A stretch of DNA of 64,000 nucleotides from an uncultured Aquimarina sp. (lineage in GTDB: Bacteria > Bacteroidota > Bacteroidia > Flavobacteriales > Flavobacteriaceae), in NCBI RefSeq assembly GCF_947496855.1, contig NZ_CANMED010000001.1, positions 1,240,001 through 1,304,000 on the forward strand, given 5' to 3'. The notes under the pieces are model-generated. The model was not told the origin of the DNA. It ran no database searches and was given only the letters and a program-made list of their open reading frames with translations. A program made the position numbers and the translations under genes. Positions 28,244 through 37,580 of the stretch are shown here, one piece after another. The stretch's first letter is position 1; each line of letters begins with the position of its first letter.

Positions 28244-28276
28244 GTATTAATTATAAATTAATGTTTAAATATATTA

Positions 28277-28912
28277 CTAATCTAAACGATTGATATAATA
28301 ATTTCCATATTTTGATTCGTCAAAAACAAATAACGTTTTAGAAAGCGGTTGATTTGTTTTAAAACTACTAACCGTAATTGTAATATTTGTTCCGTTATTC
28401 TGCATAAGAACCAATTTATAAATATGCTTTGTTTGCTTATCAATTCCTAATAAAATCTCTTTTAATTCACTCTTAGAATCAATTGGAACTAATTTTACAA
28501 ACTGAATTTTTCTTCCCTGTACATCTTGAACTATATCTAATTTAGAAGTATAACCATCTTCGTAAAACGTAAGCATCTTAGAAGGCGTTACACTTGCATC
28601 ATCTTCCGCGTTTTGGGAAGAAATATTAATCTCCTCATCTTCAGGAATAATGATGTGTAGTTTTTTACCGTCGTACATCTGTTCAGTTCCCATTAAGTTT
28701 AATAGATATTTATCACCTAATAAGGTAACATCACCTCTTGTCTCTTGAGAAACATTCTCTGCTGGGTTATTCAGAGCATATTTAAATCCTATGACAATAT
28801 TATCATAACTTCTTACCTTAGTAGATACTTCATCTAAAAGGTGTTTTGCATCTTGCGCCTGAGCAGTAGCAATAAAAAGGGTAATTACTAAAAAAAATAT
28901 TCTCTTTATCAT
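28277..28912 (-). CDS. lolA: LolA-like outer-membrane lipoprotein carrier
   Basis: A 211-residue periplasmic protein with a signal peptide (to about residue 19, TAQAQD) and the LolA beta-barrel half-shell pattern (IVIGFKYAL..., YLLNLMGTEQMYDGKKLHI, ..FDESKYGNYYINRLD). LolA carries lipoproteins released by LolCDE to the outer membrane; this genome encodes many such lipoproteins. It lies 53 bp downstream of ftsK, the conserved Flavobacteriia order. Confidence 0.88.
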   Translation of the reverse strand: MIKRIFFLVITLFIATAQAQDAKHLLDEVSTKVRSYDNIVIGFKYALNNPAENVSQETRGDVTLLGDKYLLNLMGTEQMYDGKKLHIIIPEDEEINISSQNAEDDASVTPSKMLTFYEDGYTSKLDIVQDVQGRKIQFVKLVPIDSKSELKEILLGIDKQTKHIYKLVLMQNNGTNITITVSSFKTNQPLSKTLFVFDESKYGNYYINRLD

Positions 28913-28965
28913 CTATTTATTTCTATGTATTTAAAAATCTTTTTTATTCTACAAATCTACTATAA

Positions 28966-31443
28966 TTACTCTGAGTCCAATAATTGTTTCAGAGCTATTA
29001 AATCCGTAACTAAAACCTGTCTAGCTTTACTTCCTTCGAAAGGGCCTACAATACCAGCAGCTTCTAACTGATCAATCAATCTTCCTGCTCTATTATAACC
29101 TAATTTAAGTTTTCTCTGTAATAAAGACGCTGAACCTTGCTGTGCTGTGACAATAACTTCTGCCGCGTCATTAAAAAGTTTATCTCTATCTTTTTTATCT
29201 ATATCAAGACTTGTGCCACTTTCTTCTCCCAAATACTCCGGTAACAAATATGCATCAGGGTATGCTTTTTGGCTACCGATATAATCCGTAATCCTTTCAA
29301 CTTCTGGTGTATCCACAAACGCACATTGAATCCTAACAAGATCATTACCTTGCGTGTACAACATATCTCCACGACCAATTAACTGGTCTGCTCCTCCTGT
29401 ATCCAAAATAGTCCGAGAATCAATTTTAGAAGTTACTCTAAAAGCTATTCTAGCCGGAAAATTGGCTTTAATCATACCTGTTATCACATTAACCGAAGGT
29501 CTCTGGGTTGCGATAATAAGATGTATCCCTATTGCTCTCGCTAATTGTGCTAATCTAGCAATCGGTGTCTCTACTTCTTTACCGGCTGTCATAATAAGAT
29601 CGGCAAACTCATCTACTACTAGAACAATATAAGGTAAAAACTTATGTCCATTTTCAGGATTTAGCTTTCGTGCTCGAAATTTGGCATTATACTCCTTTAT
29701 GTTTCGGACCATTGCATTTTTCAACAAATCATATCGAGCATCCATCTCGATACAAAGAGAGTTCAGTGTATTAATCACTTTATTATTATCGGTTATGATA
29801 GCTTCATCAGTATCGGGTAATTTAGCAAGATAATGACGTTCTATTTTGTTGAACAATGTTAGTTCTACTTTTTTAGGATCTACTAGCACAAACTTTACCT
29901 CTGCAGGATGTTTTTTATACAATAACGAAGTTAAGATTGCATTTAATCCTACAGATTTACCCTGTCCTGTAGCTCCTGCCATTAATAAATGAGGCATCTT
30001 TGCTAAATCCACTACAAAGGTTTCATTAGAAATGGTTTTACCTAGAGATAAGGGAAGTTCCATTTCTGCTTCCTGAAACTTAGATGACGCAATTGCAGAT
30101 CGCATGGAAACAATTGTAGATTTTTTGTTAGGGACTTCTATACCAATTGTTCCTTTACCAGGTATTGGCGCTATGATACGAATTCCCAATGCAGCCAATG
30201 ACAATGCTATATCGTCTTCAAGGTTTTTAATTTTTGAAATACGGATACCCGCTTCTGGTACAATTTCATATAACGTAACCGTCGGACCAACAGTCGCTTT
30301 AATCTGTGCTATCTCAATTTTATAGTTTTTTAGCGTTTCTACAATACGATTTTTATTTTCTTCAAGTTCTCCTTGATCGATAGTTATACCTTTATTTTGA
30401 ACCGAATAATCCTTTAATAAATCAATAGTAGGAAACTTAAAATTACCTAGCTCCAATTTAGGATCAAATTCTCCAAAATCTTTTACTAATTTAGTGCTAA
30501 GGTTTTCTACCTCTTCTTCTTCGACAATAGCCTCCACCTCCATCGCTATATCTTCTGGATTATCTTCAGACTTTATTATTAATTTTTCAGGAACCTCATC
30601 GGACTGATTATCCGGATTTCCATAAAACTCATTTACAGTTGTTTTTGTAGTTTCAGCAGATTTCTTACTTCCAAAAAGAGAAGTTTTTTCTTTAATTTTT
30701 TCCGCAACTGTACTCAATGAAAGATCCTTCGTATCGCCAAGAGATAAACTTTCTTTCTCATCTTCTTCCTTTTTATCTTCCTTTGTTAAACCCTTCGTAC
30801 CATTAATCTTTTTATTTGACTGATAGTCTTTTGTGATTTCCGATTGCGTCTTTTTTAAAGAAGCAGATATCTTTTCTGGAGTATATCGCAAACGAACTAC
30901 GATATAAACAATAGCAAAAAAGGCTAATACCAACACTGTTCCGATAAACCCAATATAATCCTGCATAAAGTCATTAACTTCATATCCTATGACCCCTGCA
31001 AGTAAACCACTTTCTTTTTGTACAAATCCAAAAATTACTGAAATCCATAACATTACTAGTGTCCCCCAAAACCAGAATCCTGCCAATTTCTTTCTGTTTA
31101 AATCAAAAAACAAGTAGACTCCTGTAAGGGAAATAAGAACTGGAAGAATTAAAGCTGAAATACCAAAGCCTCTAAAAATAAAAAAGTCACTTACTTTAGC
31201 TCCTGAAATACTAAGCCAATTTTTTGCTGAAGAAGTTCTATTTGGAAATTGAGAAATTTCACTTTGATCTACTTTCCAATTAAAGAAAAAAGACACAAAA
31301 GCAAAGAATAATGCTATCCCCAAAAAGAATAAGAAACTACCCAAAACAACTTTTTGTTGTCTTGATAAAGTAAGCCTTTCTTTTAAAGATCTTTTAGGCT
31401 TTTTTGCGGTTTTCCTTTTTGTTGTTACTTTTTTTTTTGCCAT
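28966..31443 (-). CDS. ftsK: DNA translocase FtsK/SpoIIIE
   Basis: An 825-residue septal DNA pump. Four or five N-terminal membrane helices (within about 30-185) are followed by a charged linker (about 190-350). The alpha-beta motor has Walker A GATGQGKSVGLN at about 489-500 and Walker B-like LVVDEFADLI. A winged-helix gamma domain (about 755-825, ending EGSKARQVLV) reads KOPS-like polarity sequences. Length and layout are normal. It sits between dgkA and lolA on the minus strand. Confidence 0.97.
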   Translation of the reverse strand: MAKKKVTTKRKTAKKPKRSLKERLTLSRQQKVVLGSFLFFLGIALFFAFVSFFFNWKVDQSEISQFPNRTSSAKNWLSISGAKVSDFFIFRGFGISALILPVLISLTGVYLFFDLNRKKLAGFWFWGTLVMLWISVIFGFVQKESGLLAGVIGYEVNDFMQDYIGFIGTVLVLAFFAIVYIVVRLRYTPEKISASLKKTQSEITKDYQSNKKINGTKGLTKEDKKEEDEKESLSLGDTKDLSLSTVAEKIKEKTSLFGSKKSAETTKTTVNEFYGNPDNQSDEVPEKLIIKSEDNPEDIAMEVEAIVEEEEVENLSTKLVKDFGEFDPKLELGNFKFPTIDLLKDYSVQNKGITIDQGELEENKNRIVETLKNYKIEIAQIKATVGPTVTLYEIVPEAGIRISKIKNLEDDIALSLAALGIRIIAPIPGKGTIGIEVPNKKSTIVSMRSAIASSKFQEAEMELPLSLGKTISNETFVVDLAKMPHLLMAGATGQGKSVGLNAILTSLLYKKHPAEVKFVLVDPKKVELTLFNKIERHYLAKLPDTDEAIITDNNKVINTLNSLCIEMDARYDLLKNAMVRNIKEYNAKFRARKLNPENGHKFLPYIVLVVDEFADLIMTAGKEVETPIARLAQLARAIGIHLIIATQRPSVNVITGMIKANFPARIAFRVTSKIDSRTILDTGGADQLIGRGDMLYTQGNDLVRIQCAFVDTPEVERITDYIGSQKAYPDAYLLPEYLGEESGTSLDIDKKDRDKLFNDAAEVIVTAQQGSASLLQRKLKLGYNRAGRLIDQLEAAGIVGPFEGSKARQVLVTDLIALKQLLDSE

Positions 31444-31510
31444 TTTTCGGATGTGTTATCGCAAAAATACGAATATCTATATTGGAACGTAAAAATGGGA
31501 AAAAAATTTT

Positions 31511-31879
31511 CTATAATATATATGGAACATAAATAATACAACCAACAATAACTGCTACTATGGCTGCTATAAATACTGCTCCAGCGGCAATATCTTTTAT
31601 AAAACCAATTTTATCGTGAAAGTCAGGATGTATAAAATCTGCAATTGCTTCTACAGTAGTATTTAATCCTTCAATACTCATTACTAGACCAATTGCAAAA
31701 GTTTGCAAAATCCACTCTATTGGAGTTATATTCATATAAAAACCTAAGGCTGTCATAATAATTGCTATGACAGCCTGTACTTGTATACTTGGTTCCGTTT
31801 TAAGCAATATCAATGCTCCTTTTAGCGCATATCCACAACCTCGTAACCTCCCCATAATAAAATTAGTTCCTTTACCCAT
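31511..31879 (-). CDS. dgkA: Diacylglycerol/undecaprenol kinase (DgkA family)
   Basis: A 122-residue membrane kinase with three hydrophobic helices. The family motif SIEGLNTTVEAIAD (residues about 69-82) holds the catalytic and metal-binding glutamates and asparagine, followed by KDIAAGAVFIAA. It phosphorylates diacylglycerol or undecaprenol in the inner membrane. It lies 9 bp after tpx, so it is cotranscribed with it. Confidence 0.92.
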   Translation of the reverse strand: MGKGTNFIMGRLRGCGYALKGALILLKTEPSIQVQAVIAIIMTALGFYMNITPIEWILQTFAIGLVMSIEGLNTTVEAIADFIHPDFHDKIGFIKDIAAGAVFIAAIVAVIVGCIIYVPYIL

Positions 31880-31888
31880 ATAAGAGAA

Positions 31889-32389
31889 TTATGCCAATGT
31901 TTTTATAGCTTCAGCATAGTTAGGTTCCTGCACAATTTCTGGCACTTGCTCAGCATGCACAATTGTACCTTCTTCATTAACTACGACAACTGCTCTAGAA
32001 TGAAGACCTTTCATAGGGCCATCAATAATTTCTAAACCATAATCTTTGCCAAATTTCCCATCTCTAAAATCTGAATGATTTACTACATTTTCTAGTCCTT
32101 CTGCCCCACAAAACCTAGCTTGAGCAAATGGCAAATCTCTAGATACGCAAAGAACTTTGGTATTAGACAGGTTACTTGCTTCTTTATTAAATTGCCTAAC
32201 AGAAGCAGCACATATTCCTGTATCAATAGATGGAAATATATTTAATACAACTCTTTCCCCCTTATAATCCGATAGTTTTGACACTGATAAATCTGTGTTT
32301 ACCAATTCAAAATCCGGAGCTTTATCACCTACTTTAGGTAAATTACCATTTGTATGTATTGAGTTTCCACTTAGTGTTATTGTAGCCAT
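31889..32389 (-). CDS. tpx: Thiol peroxidase
   Basis: A 166-residue 2-Cys peroxiredoxin of the Tpx group. Peroxidatic Cys60 lies in PSIDTGICAASVR and resolving Cys94 in ARFCGAEGL, the Tpx-specific spacing of about 34 residues. The protein reduces lipid and hydrogen peroxides using thioredoxin; a thioredoxin and another peroxiredoxin lie just upstream. A terminator separates it from those genes, so it probably has its own promoter. Confidence 0.95.
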   Translation of the reverse strand: MATITLSGNSIHTNGNLPKVGDKAPDFELVNTDLSVSKLSDYKGERVVLNIFPSIDTGICAASVRQFNKEASNLSNTKVLCVSRDLPFAQARFCGAEGLENVVNHSDFRDGKFGKDYGLEIIDGPMKGLHSRAVVVVNEEGTIVHAEQVPEIVQEPNYAEAIKTLA

Positions 32390-32463
32390 AATAATATTAT
32401 TTATGTGTTTTTAGAGCTATAAAATTAGTAAGATTATATGGCATTTACATAAAGTTTTATAAA

Positions 32464-32500
32464 AATAAAAAAACCTTCTACTAGAGAAGGCTTTTTTATT
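32464..32500 (-). terminator. Terminator of the peroxiredoxin-thioredoxin operon
   Basis: The stem CCTTCT/AGAAGG (32474-32479 with 32485-32490) is followed on the minus strand by seven Ts. It lies 17 bp beyond the stop of the 85-aa gene. Confidence 0.88.
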
Positions 32501-32516
32501 TATCTCTAGGTGTACA

Positions 32517-32774
32517 TTAAGAATCTATAGATCCCATTACCCGTTGCATAAAACTATTTAGAGCCTCTTTTTTAGAAGCACCATCTTTAATCATTTTATT
32601 TACTTCAATAGCCCCATACATATTAGAAATTAATTCTCCTAGTACGTCTAATTCATCATCTTTAAGAGAAGGTACTTCAGTTAAAGATTCTAAAGTTTCA
32701 ATTGTCTCCACTAGAAAATCCTCATCATTTTCTTCTATAAAAGAAGTAAGATGCTTAATTATTGGTAATTTCAT
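32517..32774 (-). CDS. Small conserved helical protein (DUF6952-like)
   Basis: An 85-residue acidic, helical cytoplasmic protein without membrane segments or cysteines. I recall this sequence type (ENDEDxLVETIETLESLTEVPSLKD) as a Flavobacteriia family next to thioredoxin, annotated DUF6952; the family number is from memory. It overlaps the thioredoxin gene by 20 bp, so it is translationally coupled to it. A role with thioredoxin is plausible but unproven. Confidence 0.75.
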   Translation of the reverse strand: MKLPIIKHLTSFIEENDEDFLVETIETLESLTEVPSLKDDELDVLGELISNMYGAIEVNKMIKDGASKKEALNSFMQRVMGSIDS

Positions 32775-33069
32775 CTACTAGTTCTTTTAAAACATCAAAT
32801 TTATTAGTCTGTACCTGATTTACAAAAGTTCCATTTTTAAAGGTAGCAAACGTAGGAAGGTTATCCACCTTAGCCATTTTTCTGGATTCAGGATTTTTTT
32901 CTGCATCTACAATGATAAAAGTAGTATCATTTTTTTCTGAAGCTAATTTCTTAAACTTAGGCTTCATTATTCTACAATTGCCACACCAAGTAGCAGAATA
33001 CTGAACTACTACCGTGGTATTGTCATTTACAACTTCAGAAAGATTATCCGTAGTTAACTCTTGGATCAT
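32755..33069 (-). CDS. Thioredoxin family protein
   Basis: A 104-residue cytoplasmic thioredoxin with active site WCGNC (Cys29, Cys32) instead of the classical WCGPC, and the cis-proline loop DNLPTFATF. No signal peptide is present. It lies downstream of the peroxiredoxin and upstream of the coupled 85-aa gene, so it is probably the electron donor for the neighbouring peroxidases. The Asn in the CxxC motif may shift its redox potential. Confidence 0.9.
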   Translation of the reverse strand: MIQELTTDNLSEVVNDNTTVVVQYSATWCGNCRIMKPKFKKLASEKNDTTFIIVDAEKNPESRKMAKVDNLPTFATFKNGTFVNQVQTNKFDVLKELVDEITNN

Positions 33070-33093
33070 AATTTATATAATTATAAGATTGAG

Positions 33094-33131
33094 AATAAGC
33101 TTCTCTAAAGCGTACTTCAGAGAAGCTTTAT
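33094..33131 (-). terminator. Hairpin between peroxiredoxin and thioredoxin genes
   Basis: A perfect 10-bp inverted repeat AAGCTTCTCT/AGAGAAGCTT (33097-33106 with 33119-33128) lies between the two genes. The following bases on the minus strand are only partly T-rich, so it may attenuate rather than stop transcription. Confidence 0.6.
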
Positions 33132-33148
33132 AATCTAAGATTATGTTA

Positions 33149-33787
33149 TTAATTAGCTGCTAAGTAAGAAGCTACTCCGTCTCTATTAGCAGACATAGCA
33201 TCTTTGCCCTCTTCCCAGTTTGCTGGACATACTTCTCCGTTTTTCTGAACGTGAGCATATGCATCAATTAATCTTAAAAACTCCGCTACATTTCTTCCAA
33301 CAGGCATATGGTTTATACCTTCATGAAAAACAGTACCTTCTTCATCAATTAAGTAAGTAGCTCTATAGGTAACATTATCACCTTCTACTGTTACTATTCC
33401 AGTTTCCTCATTATATGTTTCGTTTGTGATATCTAAAATTCCTAACATACTTGAAAGGTTACGATTAGAATCTGCCAAAATAGGATACGTAACACCTTCA
33501 ATACCTCCGTTATCTTTAGATGTATTTAACCACGCAAAATGAACTTCGGGAGTATCACAAGAAGCACCAATAACCATAGTGTTTCTTTTTTCGAATTCAG
33601 CTAAAGCTTCCTGAAAAGCATGTAATTCTGTTGGACACACAAAAGTAAAATCTTTTGGGTACCAAAATAACAATACTTTTTTGTTATTATTTCTAGCTTC
33701 TTCCAACACGTTAAGTTTGAAAGTATCCCCCATATCATTCATTGCATCAACGCTAAGATTTGGAAATTTTTTACCTACAAATGCCAT
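33149..33787 (-). CDS. Typical 2-Cys peroxiredoxin (AhpC/Prx1 group)
   Basis: A 212-residue peroxidase with peroxidatic Cys51 in DFTFVCPTE and resolving Cys187 in GEVCPANW near the C-terminus. The thioredoxin fold motifs (FWYPKDFTFVCPTELHAF, GASCDTPEVHFAW) are complete. It removes hydrogen peroxide and alkyl hydroperoxides in the cytoplasm. It is the first gene of the peroxiredoxin-thioredoxin-DUF operon. A minus-strand TATATTTG at 33832-33839, 45 bp before the start, is the likely -7 element. Confidence 0.96.
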   Translation of the reverse strand: MAFVGKKFPNLSVDAMNDMGDTFKLNVLEEARNNNKKVLLFWYPKDFTFVCPTELHAFQEALAEFEKRNTMVIGASCDTPEVHFAWLNTSKDNGGIEGVTYPILADSNRNLSSMLGILDITNETYNEETGIVTVEGDNVTYRATYLIDEEGTVFHEGINHMPVGRNVAEFLRLIDAYAHVQKNGEVCPANWEEGKDAMSANRDGVASYLAAN

Positions 33788-33831
33788 TTTTTTATTTATT
33801 TAAAAGTGTAATTAATTAATTTTTGAAGTGG

Positions 33832-33839
33832 CAAATATA
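33832..33839 (-). promoter_or_regulatory. Candidate -7 element of the peroxiredoxin operon
   Basis: TATATTTG on the minus strand matches TAnnTTTG. A TTG lies 23 bp further upstream as a possible -33 element. The rest of the 33840-34017 gap is AT-rich with no gene seen. Confidence 0.5.
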
Positions 33840-34017
33840 CACCTCCTAATCTAACCTTAATACAAGGGTAATTTTAATTTTCTATGTATTGATAGTTTTT
33901 ACTAATACAACAAAATTCCTTCAGATTACTGAAATATTCTTACAAAAAAATGAAATACCTTACATAAATTACGGATAAATTGTACTTTTTATACGATGAT
34001 TTACACTTCATAAAATC

Positions 34018-34025
34018 TATTTTTG
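34018..34025 (+). promoter_or_regulatory. Candidate -7 element of the hybrid kinase gene
   Basis: TATTTTTG matches TAnnTTTG about 38 bp before the TTG start codon of the kinase. No convincing -33 TTTG was found at the normal spacing. Confidence 0.45.
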
Positions 34026-34062
34026 TATTTTCGCTTTAACCATTGACTAAAAACTTAACAAG

Positions 34063-36306
34063 TTGAGAAACTTTCTTAATCAAGTAGTTATAATATTTGT
34101 TGTATTTATTTCGCTAAATACTTCGGCTCAAACTTCTTTAGATGGAAGCGATATCCAAGCATATATAGAAGAAGCTGAAGTCCTACTGGAAGAATACAAA
34201 TACGAGCAGGCTTTAGAAAAGGCTCAGATAGCATATAAAACTGCAAAATATAATGATGATGAAAAGAATCTCGCAAAAATTCACGACGTAATTGCTCGAG
34301 TACACGAGCTAAATAATCAAGAAAGTATAGCTATAACTAATTATAGAACTGCACTTACCTATGCTTCAAGCTCTAAGACTACTTATCTAAAAGCTAAATT
34401 ATATAACAATCTAGGGAACCTTTTTATCAAATCAGATTCTACTCTATATAAAGGAATAAAACATTACAAAAAAGGTTATGAAATTGCAAGAGAGATAAAG
34501 GATACCACAAAAATGGTGAAACCATTATTAAATCTTGCGGAATATTATATTAATAACGATGATTACAAAACTAGTGATGAATATCTGACCAAAGTAAGAG
34601 CATTAATTGGCAGGGACATGAACATATCAAGTCCTCAAAAAACCAAATTAAGTAACCTACTTGGTAAATATTTTTTAAGAGTTCGAAGATACGAGAGAGC
34701 TAATGAACACCTAGAAAATGCGATAACCTTTGCTACTGATGAAATTAATAATAGTGACAATAATAAGATATTAATATCTACTTTCCATAAGGAGTTGGCC
34801 ACTTCTTACATGACAAAATATAAAATTCATAAAAATCAAAAAGAATTTGAATTAGCAACTCCTTTTCTAGAAAAACACTATGAAAACCTTTCTAAATCAG
34901 ATGATCTAACGAAAGAAATAGAGCTTCTTAAGGCTACCATAGAGTTCGGGGTAGATCAGATGAAAGATCAAGTCGAGCAGGCCAATAAGAAAGATGATGA
35001 AAACTACTCTAAAGAGATCAAATGGCAGATTATCACCATTCTTGGTGTTGTTTTAATACTAATATCACTTGCCTTCCTAATAAGTTCCTACAAAAATAAT
35101 TTACAAAAGAAAAAACTAAATAATGATCTTATAGGAAAAAACAAGGAACTTGTATATGCTAAGGAAACTGCAGAGCAAGTTTCTACCCTTAAGTCGCAAT
35201 TCATATCCACTGTAAGCCATGAATTAAGGACACCTCTTTATGGAGTTATAGGCCTTACTTCTTTGCTTATGGAAAATCCAGAAGAGAAAAAGAAAAATGA
35301 ATATCTAGAATCTCTAAAATTCTCTGGAGATTACTTGCTTGCATTGATTAACGATGTATTGCAACTAAGTAAAATAGAAACTAATGAAGTAAAATTAGAA
35401 AAAGTTTCTTTTGACATAAGGTCACTTATAGAAGGGATTGTAAATTCACTTCATTCAAAACAAAAACACAATAGTAATACAGTACATATTGATATCGATC
35501 GAGATATAAAAACCACGCTACTTGGAGATTCCGTGAGGTTATCACAAATATTAATCAACCTTATTGGTAACGCTCTTAAATTTACAAATAACGGAAACAT
35601 CTGGATAAAAGTTAAATGCCTTGACTATCAAGATGACAATTACAAGTTACGTTTTCTCATAAAAGATGATGGTATTGGTATTCCTAAAAGTAAACAGGAT
35701 ACTATTTTTGATAATTTCGCACAAGTAAAGAATCAAAATCAGGAGTACGAAGGTACAGGGCTTGGTTTGGCTATTGTAAAAAAACTAATTCATCTTCATA
35801 ATAGTGAAATTTTTATTAATAGTGAAGATGGAGTTGGATCTGAGTTTACATTTGATCTGAGTTATGAAAAAGCAATCAAAGAACAGGATATTTCTTCAAA
35901 AACAGGCGAAACAATTAGTATTGGAACAACCAATTTCAATATCCTTATCGTTGATGATAATAAAATCAATCAAATTGTAACCCAAAACATCTTAAAGAAA
36001 AAAGGATACACCTGTAATTTGGCTAATAATGGTATGAATGCAATAGAGATGGTAAAAAGCGAAAGTTTTGACTTAATTCTAATGGATATCAATATGCCAG
36101 AGATGAACGGATTGGATGCTACTACAGTTATTCGAACTTTTAATACGCATATCCCAATTATTGCACTTACCGCAGTAGAAGAAGGTGAAATTAGAGATCA
36201 GGCATTATCTGTAGGTATGAATGATGTAATTATCAAACCGTATGACACTCAACAATTCTTCCAGACAATTATGAAGAATATTTCGAAAGTGAAATATATA
36301 AGTTAG
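34063..36306 (+). CDS. TPR-containing hybrid sensor histidine kinase with receiver domain
   Basis: A 747-residue hybrid kinase. A signal peptide (about 1-23) is followed by a periplasmic sensor of TPR repeats (about 28-310), a transmembrane helix (about 323-345) and a short coiled coil. HisKA carries phosphoacceptor His386 in STVSHELRTP. HATPase has N-box INLIGNALKFT and G-boxes DDGIGIP and GTGLGLAIV. The C-terminal receiver has Asp675 in LILMDINMPEMNG and IIKPYD. The start is TTG; no ATG lies near enough to keep the signal peptide. No output gene lies next to it, so phosphate probably goes to an unlinked HPt/response regulator. The signal is unknown. Confidence 0.92.
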   Translation: MRNFLNQVVIIFVVFISLNTSAQTSLDGSDIQAYIEEAEVLLEEYKYEQALEKAQIAYKTAKYNDDEKNLAKIHDVIARVHELNNQESIAITNYRTALTYASSSKTTYLKAKLYNNLGNLFIKSDSTLYKGIKHYKKGYEIAREIKDTTKMVKPLLNLAEYYINNDDYKTSDEYLTKVRALIGRDMNISSPQKTKLSNLLGKYFLRVRRYERANEHLENAITFATDEINNSDNNKILISTFHKELATSYMTKYKIHKNQKEFELATPFLEKHYENLSKSDDLTKEIELLKATIEFGVDQMKDQVEQANKKDDENYSKEIKWQIITILGVVLILISLAFLISSYKNNLQKKKLNNDLIGKNKELVYAKETAEQVSTLKSQFISTVSHELRTPLYGVIGLTSLLMENPEEKKKNEYLESLKFSGDYLLALINDVLQLSKIETNEVKLEKVSFDIRSLIEGIVNSLHSKQKHNSNTVHIDIDRDIKTTLLGDSVRLSQILINLIGNALKFTNNGNIWIKVKCLDYQDDNYKLRFLIKDDGIGIPKSKQDTIFDNFAQVKNQNQEYEGTGLGLAIVKKLIHLHNSEIFINSEDGVGSEFTFDLSYEKAIKEQDISSKTGETISIGTTNFNILIVDDNKINQIVTQNILKKKGYTCNLANNGMNAIEMVKSESFDLILMDINMPEMNGLDATTVIRTFNTHIPIIALTAVEEGEIRDQALSVGMNDVIIKPYDTQQFFQTIMKNISKVKYIS

Positions 36307-36409
36307 ATTCTAATAACTTTCTCATTGCATAATTTATTCTGTTAAAGCATATCATACTTATCACCGAATATATTATTTTAGAGCACAATTTCTAGCTTAT
36401 TACACGAAC

Positions 36410-37579
36410 ATGAACTCAAAAAAAACAGGTTTTAATACCATTTGCACCCATATTGGGGAAATAGAAGACAAACAATTTAAAGGAGCTATATCTCCTATTT
36501 ATCTTTCCACCTCATATGCTTTTGAAGGTGTAGATACCAAAAGATATCCTCGCTATTTTAACACCCCCAATCAAGAGGCATTATGTAAAAAAATTGCCCG
36601 TTTAGAAAAAGGAGAAGCTTCATTGATTTTCGGCAGTGGTATGGCAGCAATAAGCACTACTTTATTGGCTTTTCTTAGAAAAGGTGATCATATAGTTTTA
36701 CAGCGCACATTATATGGAGGAACTGCCAACCTGATAAATGAAGAATTTGATAAATATGGTATAGAATATTCTTTTGTTGATTCTCAGGATGCTAGTGGAT
36801 TTGAAGAAAAAATTAAAGAAAACACTAAAGTAATATATATTGAAACACCCTCTAATCCTCTGCTAACAATAACGGATATCAGAGCGATATCGGAATTAGC
36901 ACAGCAGAAAGAGATCATAACAATGATTGATAACACCTTTGCTTCACCGGTAAATCAAAATCCTATAGAATTGGGTATTGATATTGTTTTGCATTCTGCA
37001 ACAAAATATTTAGGAGGACACAGTGACATACTTGCTGGGGCCGTTGTATCTTCAGAAAAAAATATTGAACAAATATTTCATTTAGCAAAAAACCTAGGAG
37101 GCAGTTTAAGTGATTTTACCGTATGGATGTTAGAACGAAGTATTAAAACTTTAGGATTGAGAGTTAAACAGCAAAATAAAAATGCAAAAAAAATGGCTAA
37201 ATGGCTAGAAAAGCATACCGATATTGAAGCTGTATTTTATCCAGGATTAAAATCACATCCTGATTACGAAATAGCAAAAAAACAAATGAAAGGATTTGGA
37301 GGGATGTTATCTTTTGAATTGAAAAAAGGACTTGATGCCAGTAAATTTCAGAAAGAACTAAAACTGATAAAAAGCTCTATGAGTCTCGCTGGAGTAGAAA
37401 GCACAATCCTCTCTCCTACCTTAACATCACATGCCTTACTTACAGAGGAAGAAAGAGAACATCAAGGAATTAACGACGGATTACTGAGATTTAGTGTTGG
37501 TATCGAAGAAAAAGAAGACTTGATAAGAGATATAGAGCAAGCATTAGAAAAAATTAAGATACTAGAACTTGAACATTAA
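36410..37579 (+). CDS. Cys/Met-metabolism PLP enzyme, methionine gamma-lyase-like
   Basis: A 389-residue trans-sulfuration-family enzyme. Key positions are FGSGMAAIS (74-82) for PLP phosphate, LYGGT (101-105) with the stacking Tyr, IYIETPSNP (142-150), DNTFASP (174-180), and Lys199 in HSATKYLGGHSD as the Schiff-base lysine. The overall pattern suits methionine gamma-lyase or cystathionine gamma-lyase/synthase; the reaction cannot be told apart by eye. It is followed directly by bshB1 (2-bp gap), so a link to low-molecular-weight thiol metabolism is reasonable. Confidence 0.88.
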   Translation: MNSKKTGFNTICTHIGEIEDKQFKGAISPIYLSTSYAFEGVDTKRYPRYFNTPNQEALCKKIARLEKGEASLIFGSGMAAISTTLLAFLRKGDHIVLQRTLYGGTANLINEEFDKYGIEYSFVDSQDASGFEEKIKENTKVIYIETPSNPLLTITDIRAISELAQQKEIITMIDNTFASPVNQNPIELGIDIVLHSATKYLGGHSDILAGAVVSSEKNIEQIFHLAKNLGGSLSDFTVWMLERSIKTLGLRVKQQNKNAKKMAKWLEKHTDIEAVFYPGLKSHPDYEIAKKQMKGFGGMLSFELKKGLDASKFQKELKLIKSSMSLAGVESTILSPTLTSHALLTEEEREHQGINDGLLRFSVGIEEKEDLIRDIEQALEKIKILELEH

Positions 37580-37580
37580 T